Below, one piece after another: positions 6,577-13,888 of a stretch of 23,729 bases of DNA. The DNA lies in assembly GCA_964393815.1 (NCBI GenBank), contig CAYMUP010000012.1, positions 1-23,729 on the forward strand, in the 5' to 3' direction. The notes beneath the pieces are model-generated. The model did no database searches, was not told the origin of the DNA, and saw nothing but the letters and a program-made list of their open reading frames with translations. Numbering within the stretch: the stretch's first letter is position 1; the number at the start of each line of letters is the position of its first letter. This stretch comes from JAGXIT01 sp964393815 (GTDB taxonomy: Bacteria > Patescibacteriota > Saccharimonadia > Saccharimonadales > UBA4665). A program made the position numbers and the translations under genes.

Positions 6577-7431
6577 ATGGGCACATATACAATCAAACAG
6601 CTTGAACAAAAAGCCAACAACGTCCGAGAGAGTATTATTCGTATGCTGGAGGCGGCAGGGAGTGGGCACAGCGCAGGGCCACTTGGTCTAGCAGATATCT
6701 TTACTGCGCTCTATTTTGACATTTTAAAACACGATCCCAAGAAGCCTGATTGGCCGGAACGCGATGTGCTCCTTCTCAGCAATGGTCACTGCGTGCCGGT
6801 GCGATATGCAGCGATGGCCGAGGCAGGTTATTTTCCCAAAAGCGAGCTGACTACACTGCGTAAGCTTGGCTCACGCTTACAGGGGCATCCCGAGCGCAAT
6901 CGACTACCTGGCCTCGAAGGCACAAGTGGACCACTGGGCTGTGGGCTGAGCCAAGCCTGTGGGATGGCGCTCGCGATGCGTATAGACGGCCAGCTTCAAA
7001 GGCGGATTTACTGCGTCATGGGCGATGGAGAACTCGACGAGGGCAACGTATGGGAGGCGGCAATGCTGGCGCCTAAATACGGACTAAATGCCATCACGGC
7101 CATCATTGATCGCAACAATATCCAGATAGACGGTCCAACCGAAGTAGTTATGCCGCTTGAAGACCTCAAGAAAAAGTGGGAGGCTTTTGGCTGGCATGTC
7201 ATAGAAATAAACGGCAACGATATGGAAGCCATCATCGATGCTTGTGCAATGGCCAAAGCGATTACCGAAAAACCTGTTTGCATACTTGCCTACACCATCC
7301 CAGGAAAGGGCGTTGATTTTATGGAGTACGACTTCCACTGGCACGGCGTGCCACCAAACCATGAGCAGGCTGTTGAAGCGCTCAATAAACTGCGCACGCT
7401 CGGTGGTCGTATCCGGAGTGAACATGAGTAG
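6577..7431 (+). CDS. transketolase, N-terminal (thiamine-diphosphate-binding) subunit
   Basis: The 284-aa protein is the N-terminal third of transketolase as a stand-alone chain. Seen: GSGHSAGPLG with His31, LLSNGHCVPVRYAAM, GHPERN, and the thiamine-diphosphate/metal motif GDGELDEGNVWEA (149 on) leading to IIDRNN at 176-181. The C-terminal half, with the pyrimidine-binding domain, is encoded separately at 8151. Together they would transfer two-carbon units between ketoses and aldoses. The in-frame GTG at 6541 would add 12 residues of unlikely sequence and lies upstream of TATAAT, so the ATG at 6577 is chosen. It is followed by a small ORF overlapping its stop by eight bases. Confidence 0.92.
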   Translation: MGTYTIKQLEQKANNVRESIIRMLEAAGSGHSAGPLGLADIFTALYFDILKHDPKKPDWPERDVLLLSNGHCVPVRYAAMAEAGYFPKSELTTLRKLGSRLQGHPERNRLPGLEGTSGPLGCGLSQACGMALAMRIDGQLQRRIYCVMGDGELDEGNVWEAAMLAPKYGLNAITAIIDRNNIQIDGPTEVVMPLEDLKKKWEAFGWHVIEINGNDMEAIIDACAMAKAITEKPVCILAYTIPGKGVDFMEYDFHWHGVPPNHEQAVEALNKLRTLGGRIRSEHE

Positions 7432-7618
7432 CGTTCTGCCACTGACACATGTGGCTACAAAGGTAGCATGCTCCCTAGCTAACTGGCCTGCTGTCGTCTC
7501 TACTTGCAGTGAGGGCTCTTTGGTTGCGAGTGCTGCTCTACCTATCATGAATATTGGTCGTGTTGCTAAAACCTTTCAAATGCGTAAGACGGCCAAGCTG
7601 AGGAAAAGGGTTAAATAA
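7424..7618 (+). CDS. small coupled protein of unknown function (64 aa)
   Basis: An ATG at 7424, inside the end of the transketolase N-subunit gene and 5 bases after GGAG (7415-7418), opens a 64-codon frame ending in TAA at 7616-7618, which overlaps the next ATG. The protein has a small-residue/Ala-Val-rich middle containing three or four Ser/Cys positions and a strongly basic tail (RKTAKLRKRVK). No family is recognised. The signals at both ends (Shine-Dalgarno, TAATG coupling) favour a real gene over a gap, and it is the only explanation for the 187 bases between the neighbours. Confidence 0.55.
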   Translation: MSSVLPLTHVATKVACSLANWPAVVSTCSEGSLVASAALPIMNIGRVAKTFQMRKTAKLRKRVK

Positions 7619-8154
7619 TGAACCCTCAAAATATACCTCCCTTACCCAACACTCCACAGCGTTTTCCCGTCAACCAATCAATTTATGCCTTGAAACCAAT
7701 TATGTACTATCTTACGGGAATACTGGGTGGCTTTGTGATCGTCTCAACAGTCCTAGGGTTGTTTATAAGGGTGACCAGTTTTGGCCTAGAAAGCTTGCGG
7801 GCTGATGCAGCCGGAGAGTTAGGCTCACTGATTACTGCACCGATAATTGCTACGTATGTTTTACAAACTGGGTTAATTCTCTTAGGAATCGCATGGCTTA
7901 TAAAGAAGACAAGGGTCTGGGACAAGGGCGCAATCATACTCAGCGCGGTTATATCGCCAATATTGCTTGTGTGGGTGGCATCGATGATACTACCACTTTT
8001 TGATAAAAGCCCAGACGCCGCGTTACCTGGTGCGCCGGTAGCTCCTATTATCGTAGTGGCGCTCTACTGGCTAATGGCGGGCGTTGTTGCTTATAACGAC
8101 CTAAAGTATCGACAACAAAAAGCCATAGTCAATAGTAATGAGGTGCAAATATGA
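7618..8154 (+). CDS. four-helix membrane protein of unknown function
   Basis: The 178-aa protein is not recognised. It has a Pro-rich N-terminus (IPPLPNTPQRFP), then hydrophobic segments at about residues 28-51, 72-95, 104-127 and 140-160, with a short basic cytoplasmic tail (DLKYRQQKA). It starts inside the stop of the 64-aa ORF and overlaps the transketolase C-subunit by ATGA, so it sits physically between the two halves of one enzyme. Its size and topology parallel the 158-aa membrane protein earlier in the cluster, but I see no clear sequence similarity. Confidence 0.78.
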   Translation: MNPQNIPPLPNTPQRFPVNQSIYALKPIMYYLTGILGGFVIVSTVLGLFIRVTSFGLESLRADAAGELGSLITAPIIATYVLQTGLILLGIAWLIKKTRVWDKGAIILSAVISPILLVWVASMILPLFDKSPDAALPGAPVAPIIVVALYWLMAGVVAYNDLKYRQQKAIVNSNEVQI

Positions 8155-9125
8155 GTGATTTACATCTGGTGAGTTTGGACGACGAAGTGAAAAAGGATGC
8201 TATACGAGCCGGCTTTGGTCGCGGGCTGGTGAAAGCGGGCGAGCTCGATGCAAGTGTCGTTGCAGCGTGTGCTGACCTGACTGGTTCTGTCAAAATGGAT
8301 GGGTTTGCCAAGGTGTATCCCGACAGGTTTATTCAGATAGGCATCGGTGAGCAGAATCTCGCAACTGTGGGGGCTGGACTGGCACTGGCGGGTAAAATAC
8401 CGTTTGTGGCGAGCTATGCTGCCTTTAGCCCAGGGCGCAATTGGGAGCAGATCAAAACCACCGCTTGTCTCAATGAGATTCCCGTCAAAATCGTCGGCGG
8501 CCACGCCGGTCTCTATACAGGTCCCGACGGAGCAACGCACCAAATGCTCGAAGACATTGCCCTCATGCGCGTTATGCCAGGCATGGTGGTTATTTGCCCG
8601 TGTGACGCAGTAGAGGCCGAGAAAGCAACCCTCGCGATGGCCAAAGACAAGCGGCCCAACTACCTCCGCATGAGCCGCGAAAATACGCCCATCGTTACCA
8701 CCGAAAAAACACCGTTTGAAATCGGTAAAGCCTATGTCTACGCTGAGGGTGCAGATGTGACCATCATTGCAACTGGTGTTATGACCTACCATGCGCTAGT
8801 TGCCGCCGAGCAGCTTTATAAAGACGGCATCGATGCCGAGGTCGTACATGTGCCTACGGTGAAGCCGCTCGACACGGCCACAATCTTAAAATCGGTTAAA
8901 AAAACCAAATGTGTTGTCACGGTGGAAGAGGCCCAGATTGCAGGCGGTCTCGGTGGGGCAGTAGCGGAGCTACTTGGCGAAAACTATCCTGCGCCAATGA
9001 AACGCATCGGCATGCAGGACCGCTACGGCGAAAGCGGGGACGGCGAAGAGCTGATGAAACACTTTGGTCTCGACGCCAAACACATCCGGCTGGCCGCCCA
9101 CAGTGTTACCGAGCTAAAGAAATAA
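8151..9125 (+). CDS. transketolase, C-terminal subunit
   Basis: The 324-aa protein carries the pyrimidine-binding and C-terminal domains of transketolase. Seen: FIQIGIGEQNLATVGAGLA with Glu67, the residue that activates thiamine diphosphate, FASYAAF-like SYAAFSPGRNWEQIK, GHAGLYTGPDGATHQMLED, then a transketolase C domain with TIIATG and VPTVKPLD. The partner chain is encoded at 6577. Split transketolases are known in archaea and several bacterial groups; here the halves are separated by two genes. DXP-synthase-type function is less likely because of the TK-like active-site segments and the pentose-phosphate neighbours. The start overlaps the upstream stop by ATGA. Confidence 0.92.
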   Translation: MSDLHLVSLDDEVKKDAIRAGFGRGLVKAGELDASVVAACADLTGSVKMDGFAKVYPDRFIQIGIGEQNLATVGAGLALAGKIPFVASYAAFSPGRNWEQIKTTACLNEIPVKIVGGHAGLYTGPDGATHQMLEDIALMRVMPGMVVICPCDAVEAEKATLAMAKDKRPNYLRMSRENTPIVTTEKTPFEIGKAYVYAEGADVTIIATGVMTYHALVAAEQLYKDGIDAEVVHVPTVKPLDTATILKSVKKTKCVVTVEEAQIAGGLGGAVAELLGENYPAPMKRIGMQDRYGESGDGEELMKHFGLDAKHIRLAAHSVTELKK

Positions 9126-9168
9126 CTAAAGTAGAGCGGGTCATATAGCAAAAAAGCGGCCCAGTGCT

Positions 9169-9194
9169 TATACTTAAAGGTAATTAGGGAGGGG
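9169..9194 (+). promoter_or_regulatory. -10 element and strong Shine-Dalgarno for a GTG-started aldolase
   Basis: TATACT at 9169-9174 predicts a start near 9181. AGGGAGGGG at 9186-9194 lies 5 bases before GTG at 9200 and fixes that GTG as the start codon. A matching -35 is weak. Confidence 0.5.
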
Positions 9195-9199
9195 ACGAC

Positions 9200-10114
9200 G
9201 TGGCGATTACGCTAGAGGAAGTTAGGGAAAACTGTAAAAAGGCTCGAGCGCGCATGGCGCAGGCGCGGGCAGAGAAGTGGGCATTTGGGGCTTTTAACCT
9301 CGATGACGAGCCAACACTTGAGGCAGTCGCCCGGGCGGCAAAAGCCAAAAACGCGCCAGTTCTCGTTGAAGTCAGCCAGGGTGAAGTTGACTCGATTGGG
9401 CTCGCCAATGTGCGTGACCTGGTCGACAACATCAAACGCGAGCTTGGTGTTGAAATATACATTAACCTAGACCACAGCCCAAGTGTTGAGGCGGCTAAAA
9501 AAGGCGTTGACGCCGGCTACGAGTTCATCCATATTGACGTTAGCCAGGCAAACCACGACGCGAGCGACGAAGAAATTGTAGCCGCAACACGTGAGGTGGT
9601 AGAGTACGCCCGCTTCACCGGAGCGCTTGTCGAGAGTGAACCGCACTACTTTGGTGGATCGTCTAACCTGCATACCGAAAAGATAGATTATGAAGCTATA
9701 AAAAAGACCTTTAGTACTCCCGGTGGTACCAAAGCGTTTCGTGACGCAACGGGAATAGACACGTTTGCGGCGGCCATCGGTAACTTACATGGCAAATATC
9801 CTGTGCCCAAAAAGCTTGATCTTGAATTACTGCGGGAAATTCGCAATGCCGTGGACTGCAATATTTCACTTCACGGCGGCAGCGGTACGCCCGCGCACTA
9901 CTTTAAAAGTGCGGTTGAAATTGGCGTGACCAAGGTAAATATCAACAGCGACATGCGTGTCGCCTACCGCCAAGCACTCGAACGTGCTCTCAAAGAGGAG
10001 CCAAATGAGTACTCTGTCGCGAAACTGGTCGAAAAGTACGTCGTGCCAGCCGTACAAGAGATTGTAGAGGAAAAGATTAATTGCTTTAATTCTGCCGGCC
10101 GGGCAGTTGTATAA
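9200..10114 (+). CDS. fba: class II (metal-dependent) fructose-bisphosphate aldolase family
   Basis: The 304-aa protein belongs to the class II aldolase family, which splits fructose-1,6-bisphosphate into dihydroxyacetone phosphate and glyceraldehyde-3-phosphate using a zinc ion. Seen: FGAFNLDDEPTLEAV at the N-terminus, NLDHS with Asp91 and His92, ESEPHYFGG with Glu147, GNLHGKY with His197, SLHGGSGTP with His225, and KVNINSD. These give the Asp and the His zinc ligands in order. Tagatose-bisphosphate aldolases share these motifs, so sugar specificity is not settled. The next gene is a PfkB-family kinase, a combination also found in tagatose pathways, while the surrounding genes favour the central-metabolism role. 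Confidence 0.9.
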   Translation: MAITLEEVRENCKKARARMAQARAEKWAFGAFNLDDEPTLEAVARAAKAKNAPVLVEVSQGEVDSIGLANVRDLVDNIKRELGVEIYINLDHSPSVEAAKKGVDAGYEFIHIDVSQANHDASDEEIVAATREVVEYARFTGALVESEPHYFGGSSNLHTEKIDYEAIKKTFSTPGGTKAFRDATGIDTFAAAIGNLHGKYPVPKKLDLELLREIRNAVDCNISLHGGSGTPAHYFKSAVEIGVTKVNINSDMRVAYRQALERALKEEPNEYSVAKLVEKYVVPAVQEIVEEKINCFNSAGRAVV

Positions 10115-10174
10115 GTTGTGGCTGATGTGTCACAATAAACGTAAGCAAAACATTGACAAACTAAGGGTGGGATC

Positions 10175-11173
10175 ATGAGTCAAATAGACATATTGTGTGT
10201 AGGTGATATCGTAACGGATATTTTTATAAAACTGCTTGATGACAAGGCAGAAGTCGAGCAGCGCGGCGACGAAAAGTGGATTGCGATGCCCTTTGGCATG
10301 AAGCTGCCTTTTGACCATAGTGAAACGCTCCATGCGGTTGGCAATGCTGCCAACGCAGCTGTTTCATGCTCTCGGCTTGGTCTAAACGTGGCCTTTGAAA
10401 CCAATGTGGGCGGTGACGATGCCGGCCGTGACATGATAAAAGCGCTCGGTAAAGAAGGCGTTGACCACCGTTTTGTGCACGTCAACCCTAAAAAGTCGAG
10501 TAACCTTCACTTCGTGCTTTGGTACAAAGAGGAGCGAACCATACTTATCAAACACGAAGAGTTTGATTACAACTGGCCACATTTTCGCCCCAAAGAAATT
10601 CCGCGCTGGGTGTATTTTAGTTCCATTTCCGAAAACGCACTTGAGTACAGCGATGATATTTCCGAATGGCTAGAGCGAAACCCAGAGGTAAAGCTGGCTT
10701 TCCAGCCGGGTACTTTCCAGATGCAAGCGGGTGTTGAGCGACTCAAGAAACTTTATGCACGGACGGAGGTCGTTATTTTGAACCGCGAGGAAGCAGTGCT
10801 GGTGACAGGCGGCGACTATGACAACGTACACGACCTGCTTGACCGATTACACAGCTACGGCTGCAAGATCGCTGTTGTGACAGACGGGCCGGCTGGCGCC
10901 TATGCTTCAGATGGCACACACCGTTACAAAATGCCACTCTACCCAGACCCAGCTCCCCCATATGAGCGAACTGGTGCCGGTGACGCCTATGCCTCGACAC
11001 TTGTAGCGGCGCTCGCCAAAGGCCATGATCTCGAGAGCGCTCTTCAGTGGGCTCCAATCAATTCAATGAGTGTTGTTCAGAAAACTGGCGCACAACAGGG
11101 TTTGCTCACAGAGGAAGGTCTTGAAAACTGGCTTAAAAAAGCTCCCGACTGGTATCATACTGAAAGTTTCTAA
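10175..11173 (+). CDS. PfkB/ribokinase-family sugar kinase
   Basis: The 332-aa protein is a PfkB-family carbohydrate kinase that would phosphorylate a sugar or sugar phosphate with ATP. Seen: VGDIVTDIFIKL near the N-terminus, VGNAANAAVSCSRLG (55-69) for substrate binding, ILNREEAVLVTG (201-212), and the anion-hole and catalytic-base motif RTGAGDAYAST with Asp270. Substrate cannot be read: ribokinase, adenosine kinase, 1-phosphofructokinase, tagatose-6-phosphate kinase and 6-phosphofructokinase-2 all share the motif. A 20-residue insertion near the N-terminus (DEKWIAMPFGMKLPF region) is unusual for ribokinase. It follows the aldolase by 60 bases with AAGGGTGGG before its ATG, and no PfkA is seen in the window. 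Confidence 0.88.
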   Translation: MSQIDILCVGDIVTDIFIKLLDDKAEVEQRGDEKWIAMPFGMKLPFDHSETLHAVGNAANAAVSCSRLGLNVAFETNVGGDDAGRDMIKALGKEGVDHRFVHVNPKKSSNLHFVLWYKEERTILIKHEEFDYNWPHFRPKEIPRWVYFSSISENALEYSDDISEWLERNPEVKLAFQPGTFQMQAGVERLKKLYARTEVVILNREEAVLVTGGDYDNVHDLLDRLHSYGCKIAVVTDGPAGAYASDGTHRYKMPLYPDPAPPYERTGAGDAYASTLVAALAKGHDLESALQWAPINSMSVVQKTGAQQGLLTEEGLENWLKKAPDWYHTESF

Positions 11174-11210
11174 GGCTACCCCTTAACTCGCGTGGCTAAT
11201 CGTGCTAATG

Positions 11211-11221
11211 TATAACTAATT
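11211..11221 (+). promoter_or_regulatory. -10-like element abutting the 413-aa gene
   Basis: TATAAC at 11211-11216 is five bases before the ATG at 11222, so transcription would begin at or beside the start codon. No Shine-Dalgarno and no clear -35 are seen. Confidence 0.4.
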
Positions 11222-12463
11222 ATGTCGAGGGTTTTAAGTCAACTTCTGGGGGCGGATGAATCTAAACTCGCGCTACGACTTCGTGAGCTAGAGCGGTCTT
11301 CCGGTAACCCACACGCTGATCTGCGGCTGGTCTCAGATGTCGCCATCGCTACTCGTAGCAAAGTGCAGGCACTCGGACTTGACCCCCGTGACACAACCGG
11401 ACACGAGTTATTTCAGACGCTCCAAGTGAAGCTTCGCGCAGACGAGGCCGAGCTACGCAAGCAGCTTGGGGTAGACGGAGCACCGCAACAGGCTGTCATT
11501 GAAGCCGTACAGCGTAAACTGAGCGAGCAAAAGAAGCAAGGCAAAGTGTTTGTGCTGAAACAAGCAGCTCTCAAGAGAGTGCTCAAACAGCTTAAGCCCA
11601 AGGCGACTATGAAGGCGCTTGGCTACCGAAGCATGGATAGCATGCTCAAACACGAACCAGCCGCTCAGCTGCTTGCGGCAACGTATATCTCAGAGTCACC
11701 AGAGTGGCACACGAGGCGGTTCGCTGCCTACCAAAAGTTGCAGCCAGGTGATTTTGAGTTACGGCATATACACTTTATTGCCCCCAGCACAAAACATTGG
11801 CCAGAGCTCTGTGATACCTATGTTCAGCAGAGTCGTCATCACGTAATCACACTTCCGGAGGCTGGTGCCGTTGTGCTTCTGCCGCACAAACATGATCTAG
11901 AGGTTGTTGCGACGATTTCATTTGTCTTGGGTTTGCAGGGCATGAACACTATTAGGGCGTTGTCGAGCTATCTTAAGCTGCACCAGGTCGAACCAAATTT
12001 TGGCCAGATTTTGTCTAGTAGCCTTACATGCACGCCTCATATGGATATACAACTAGCAGGGGCAGTGCTGCCATGGAAAACAACACACTGGTTTTATGCG
12101 AATCGTGAGAAGCAGCTCCCTAAGGCATTTGAACCTCATCTGCAAGCGGATGATTTTGTCTGGCATTCGGTAGGCAAGGCGTTGGCCGCAGTGCATAGCA
12201 GCTTCGCTTTTTGGGAAGGTACCCATGCGCTTGGCCATGTAGACGGCAAGGATGTCGTATCGCTTAACATATTGGACGTAGCCGTTGGCGTCAGCAATGG
12301 TTTTCACTATGCCGAACGAGTCCTCCATGATATGCAGGAGCAGCTAGGACGAGAATTTTTAGCTCGCTATCTCCATCCAGAAAACCTGCGAAGTGCGCTC
12401 AATGATTCTCTCAGCAAACGGCTCTCTGTCGCGAGCGACGAAGACCTAGAACTCGCTAGCTAG
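11222..12463 (+). CDS. protein of unknown function, 413 aa
   Basis: I do not recognise this protein. It is soluble by eye, with no signal peptide and no clear membrane helix. Residues 1-130 are helical and rich in Lys/Glu/Gln (for example RKLSEQKKQGKVFVLKQ), followed by a segment GYRSMDSMLKHEPAAQLLAATYISESPEWH (about 137-167). The C-terminal half has many His, Trp and Phe residues (HIHFIAPSTKHW, FAFWEGTHALGH). Codon use matches its neighbours and the frame is open for 1.2 kb, so it is a real gene. It ends at 12463, directly against the stop of the LOG gene on the other strand. A helical DNA- or RNA-binding N-terminus is possible but unsupported. Confidence 0.85.
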   Translation: MSRVLSQLLGADESKLALRLRELERSSGNPHADLRLVSDVAIATRSKVQALGLDPRDTTGHELFQTLQVKLRADEAELRKQLGVDGAPQQAVIEAVQRKLSEQKKQGKVFVLKQAALKRVLKQLKPKATMKALGYRSMDSMLKHEPAAQLLAATYISESPEWHTRRFAAYQKLQPGDFELRHIHFIAPSTKHWPELCDTYVQQSRHHVITLPEAGAVVLLPHKHDLEVVATISFVLGLQGMNTIRALSSYLKLHQVEPNFGQILSSSLTCTPHMDIQLAGAVLPWKTTHWFYANREKQLPKAFEPHLQADDFVWHSVGKALAAVHSSFAFWEGTHALGHVDGKDVVSLNILDVAVGVSNGFHYAERVLHDMQEQLGREFLARYLHPENLRSALNDSLSKRLSVASDEDLELAS

Positions 12464-13177
12464 CTACTTTGCGATTACTTTAAGGGTGTCGGTAGGGTTT
12501 TCTTCGTAGCCTTTGTTGAGCAGGCGCCGAGCATAGCGAATATCGTCAGTTATGACGTACAGCCGGTTATCGCCGCGACTAATGAGATCGTTTTTGAGCA
12601 GGTGCTTTTTGATGAATTTGTCGAGTGGCTTCCAATACTTTTTGCCAATCAAGATCACGGGGACGCGCGGCATTTTGCCCGTTTGAATGAGCGTGATAAT
12701 TTCAAAAAACTCATCGAGCGTGCCAAATCCGCCAGGGAAGCACACAAAACCGTGGGAATAGAAGGTCATCATCACTTTCCGGGTGAAAAAGAAGTTGAAG
12801 GCCAAATTGTCAGTGGTATATGGGTTAAGGTTTTGTTCGTGTGGTAAGACGATGTTGAATCCAATCGAGACGAGCTGTTCGTCGAAGGCTCCGCGGTTGC
12901 TTGCTTCCATGATTCCTCCGCCACCGCCCGACAAAATAGCGAACCCATCTTCGGCTAGGTCTCCAGCTAAGTCTCTGGCCCACTGGTACGATTTGTAGTG
13001 CGGGCTGAGCCGCGCCGAGCCAAAAAATGTGACTCGTTTTGGATATTTTTTGAGGATTTTAAAGGCTGCTTCAAATTCTTCGTCGGCGGTGCGGAGATGC
13101 CGCGTAGATTTTGCAATGAGCTGCTTCTGCTCATCTGTCATTTGCCAGATTTTTTTTTCATGCTTGTGTGTGTGCAT
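12464..13177 (-). CDS. LOG-family protein (lysine-decarboxylase-like, nucleotide phosphoribohydrolase fold)
   Basis: The 237-aa protein belongs to the LOG/TIGR00730-like family, which includes cytokinin riboside 5'-monophosphate phosphoribohydrolases and other nucleoside-monophosphate hydrolases. Seen: VTFFGSARL at 49-57, LSGGGGGIMEASNRGA at 82-97, and the hallmark PGGFGTLDEFFE at 148-159. The N-terminus has an extra helical stretch with several His and Lys. In bacteria outside plant associations the substrate is usually an ordinary nucleotide; no specific substrate can be named. It converges with the 413-aa gene with no base between their stops. Confidence 0.88.
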   Translation of the reverse strand: MHTHKHEKKIWQMTDEQKQLIAKSTRHLRTADEEFEAAFKILKKYPKRVTFFGSARLSPHYKSYQWARDLAGDLAEDGFAILSGGGGGIMEASNRGAFDEQLVSIGFNIVLPHEQNLNPYTTDNLAFNFFFTRKVMMTFYSHGFVCFPGGFGTLDEFFEIITLIQTGKMPRVPVILIGKKYWKPLDKFIKKHLLKNDLISRGDNRLYVITDDIRYARRLLNKGYEENPTDTLKVIAK

Positions 13178-13187
13178 TTCGCCTAGT

Positions 13188-13216
13188 ATTGTACATGTTT
13201 TGAGCGATTCTGGAAA
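13188..13216 (-). promoter_or_regulatory. promoter of the LOG-family gene (TTTCCA-17-TACAAT)
   Basis: On the minus strand TTTCCA (13216-13211) and TACAAT (13193-13188) are 17 bases apart. The -10 ends 10 bases before the ATG at 13177, predicting a leader of only a few bases. Confidence 0.5.
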
Positions 13217-13220
13217 CCAC

Positions 13221-13248
13221 TTGTGCTTTTATGGGACTAGAGTAGAAT
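13221..13248 (+). promoter_or_regulatory. promoter of the pilin-like gene (TTGTGC-16-TAGAAT)
   Basis: TTGTGC at 13221-13226 and TAGAAT at 13243-13248 are 16 bases apart, predicting a start near 13255 and a leader of about 37 bases with AGAAAGG upstream of the GTG at 13292. Confidence 0.5.
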
Positions 13249-13291
13249 GAGACTTAAATAGGCAGTAGATAAACTCAGAAAGGTAAATAAA

Positions 13292-13867
13292 GTGAAGCAT
13301 ACAGATCAAAAAGGCTTTAGTGCGGTGGAAATGCTGCTCATAGTAGTAATTATTGGCATACTTGGCTTCGCAGGCTACTTTATCTGGCATAGGCAGAACG
13401 TGGCGAATAAAGCTCACAACGAAGCATCTACCGCCCAGGATTTGCCGCTCAAAAGCGGCACTCCTATTCACCCGAGAACCATTGGATCTAAGGTGGTTGC
13501 TGGCCAAACCTATCTCGTCATCAAAGAATGGGGCGTGAAGTTTAAGCTGCCTGATAGCGTCAAAGGCACGTCATACGTTATGAGTGATGATTCACAAAGT
13601 GCTGAGTTGCAGTTAGCTTCACTCGCGGATACTCCCTGTGAAAAGGCAGGTTGGCTCGGGCATATTTATCGTTCGGACACCAATCCGGAGGAGGCTGTAG
13701 CTGAGGGTGCGGTACCTAATTTTGCATCAACAAAGTTCGGGGCGTACTATTACGTCTACACGCCGCCGCAAAATATGTGCGTCCAAGATGGGCCGTACTA
13801 TTCGATAGTCAAAGCCGCTTTCCAAATGTATGGCAAAGATGTCGTACCGACAGTTTTTGCAGAATAA
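13292..13867 (+). CDS. type IV pilin-like protein
   Basis: The 191-aa protein starts with a short basic leader and the prepilin-peptidase site KG|FSAVEM (cleavage expected after Gly8), with Glu at +5 and a 20-residue hydrophobic helix (LLIVVIIGILGFAGYFIW). This is the class III signal of type IV pilins and pseudopilins. The rest is a soluble domain with two cysteines (about residues 116 and 170) that could form a disulphide loop, and no further family features. The start is GTG with an AGAAAGG 8 bases upstream. It stands alone, without pilus assembly genes nearby, so it is more likely a minor pilin or pilin-like surface protein whose machinery is encoded elsewhere. Confidence 0.85.
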   Translation: MKHTDQKGFSAVEMLLIVVIIGILGFAGYFIWHRQNVANKAHNEASTAQDLPLKSGTPIHPRTIGSKVVAGQTYLVIKEWGVKFKLPDSVKGTSYVMSDDSQSAELQLASLADTPCEKAGWLGHIYRSDTNPEEAVAEGAVPNFASTKFGAYYYVYTPPQNMCVQDGPYYSIVKAAFQMYGKDVVPTVFAE

Positions 13868-13876
13868 TCTCCCTGC

Positions 13877-13888
13877 TACAATAGATAG
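13877..13888 (+). promoter_or_regulatory. -10-like element abutting uvrB
   Basis: TACAAT at 13877-13882 is followed by six bases and then GTG at 13889, placing a typical start site on the start codon. There is no usable Shine-Dalgarno and the -35 is weak. Confidence 0.45.

Noticed and set aside
8160..8792. 210-codon frame antisense to the transketolase C-subunit
   Set aside because: Shadow of a clear gene, with no ribosome-binding site or recognisable motif.
10092..10106. Short hairpin at the end of the aldolase gene
   Set aside because: Only five base pairs, inside coding sequence and not followed by a T-run, so not a credible terminator.
10153..10181. TTGACA upstream of the PfkB-family kinase
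   Set aside because: A -10 at normal spacing would fall inside the gene at 10176-10181 and reads TGAGTC, so it is probably chance.
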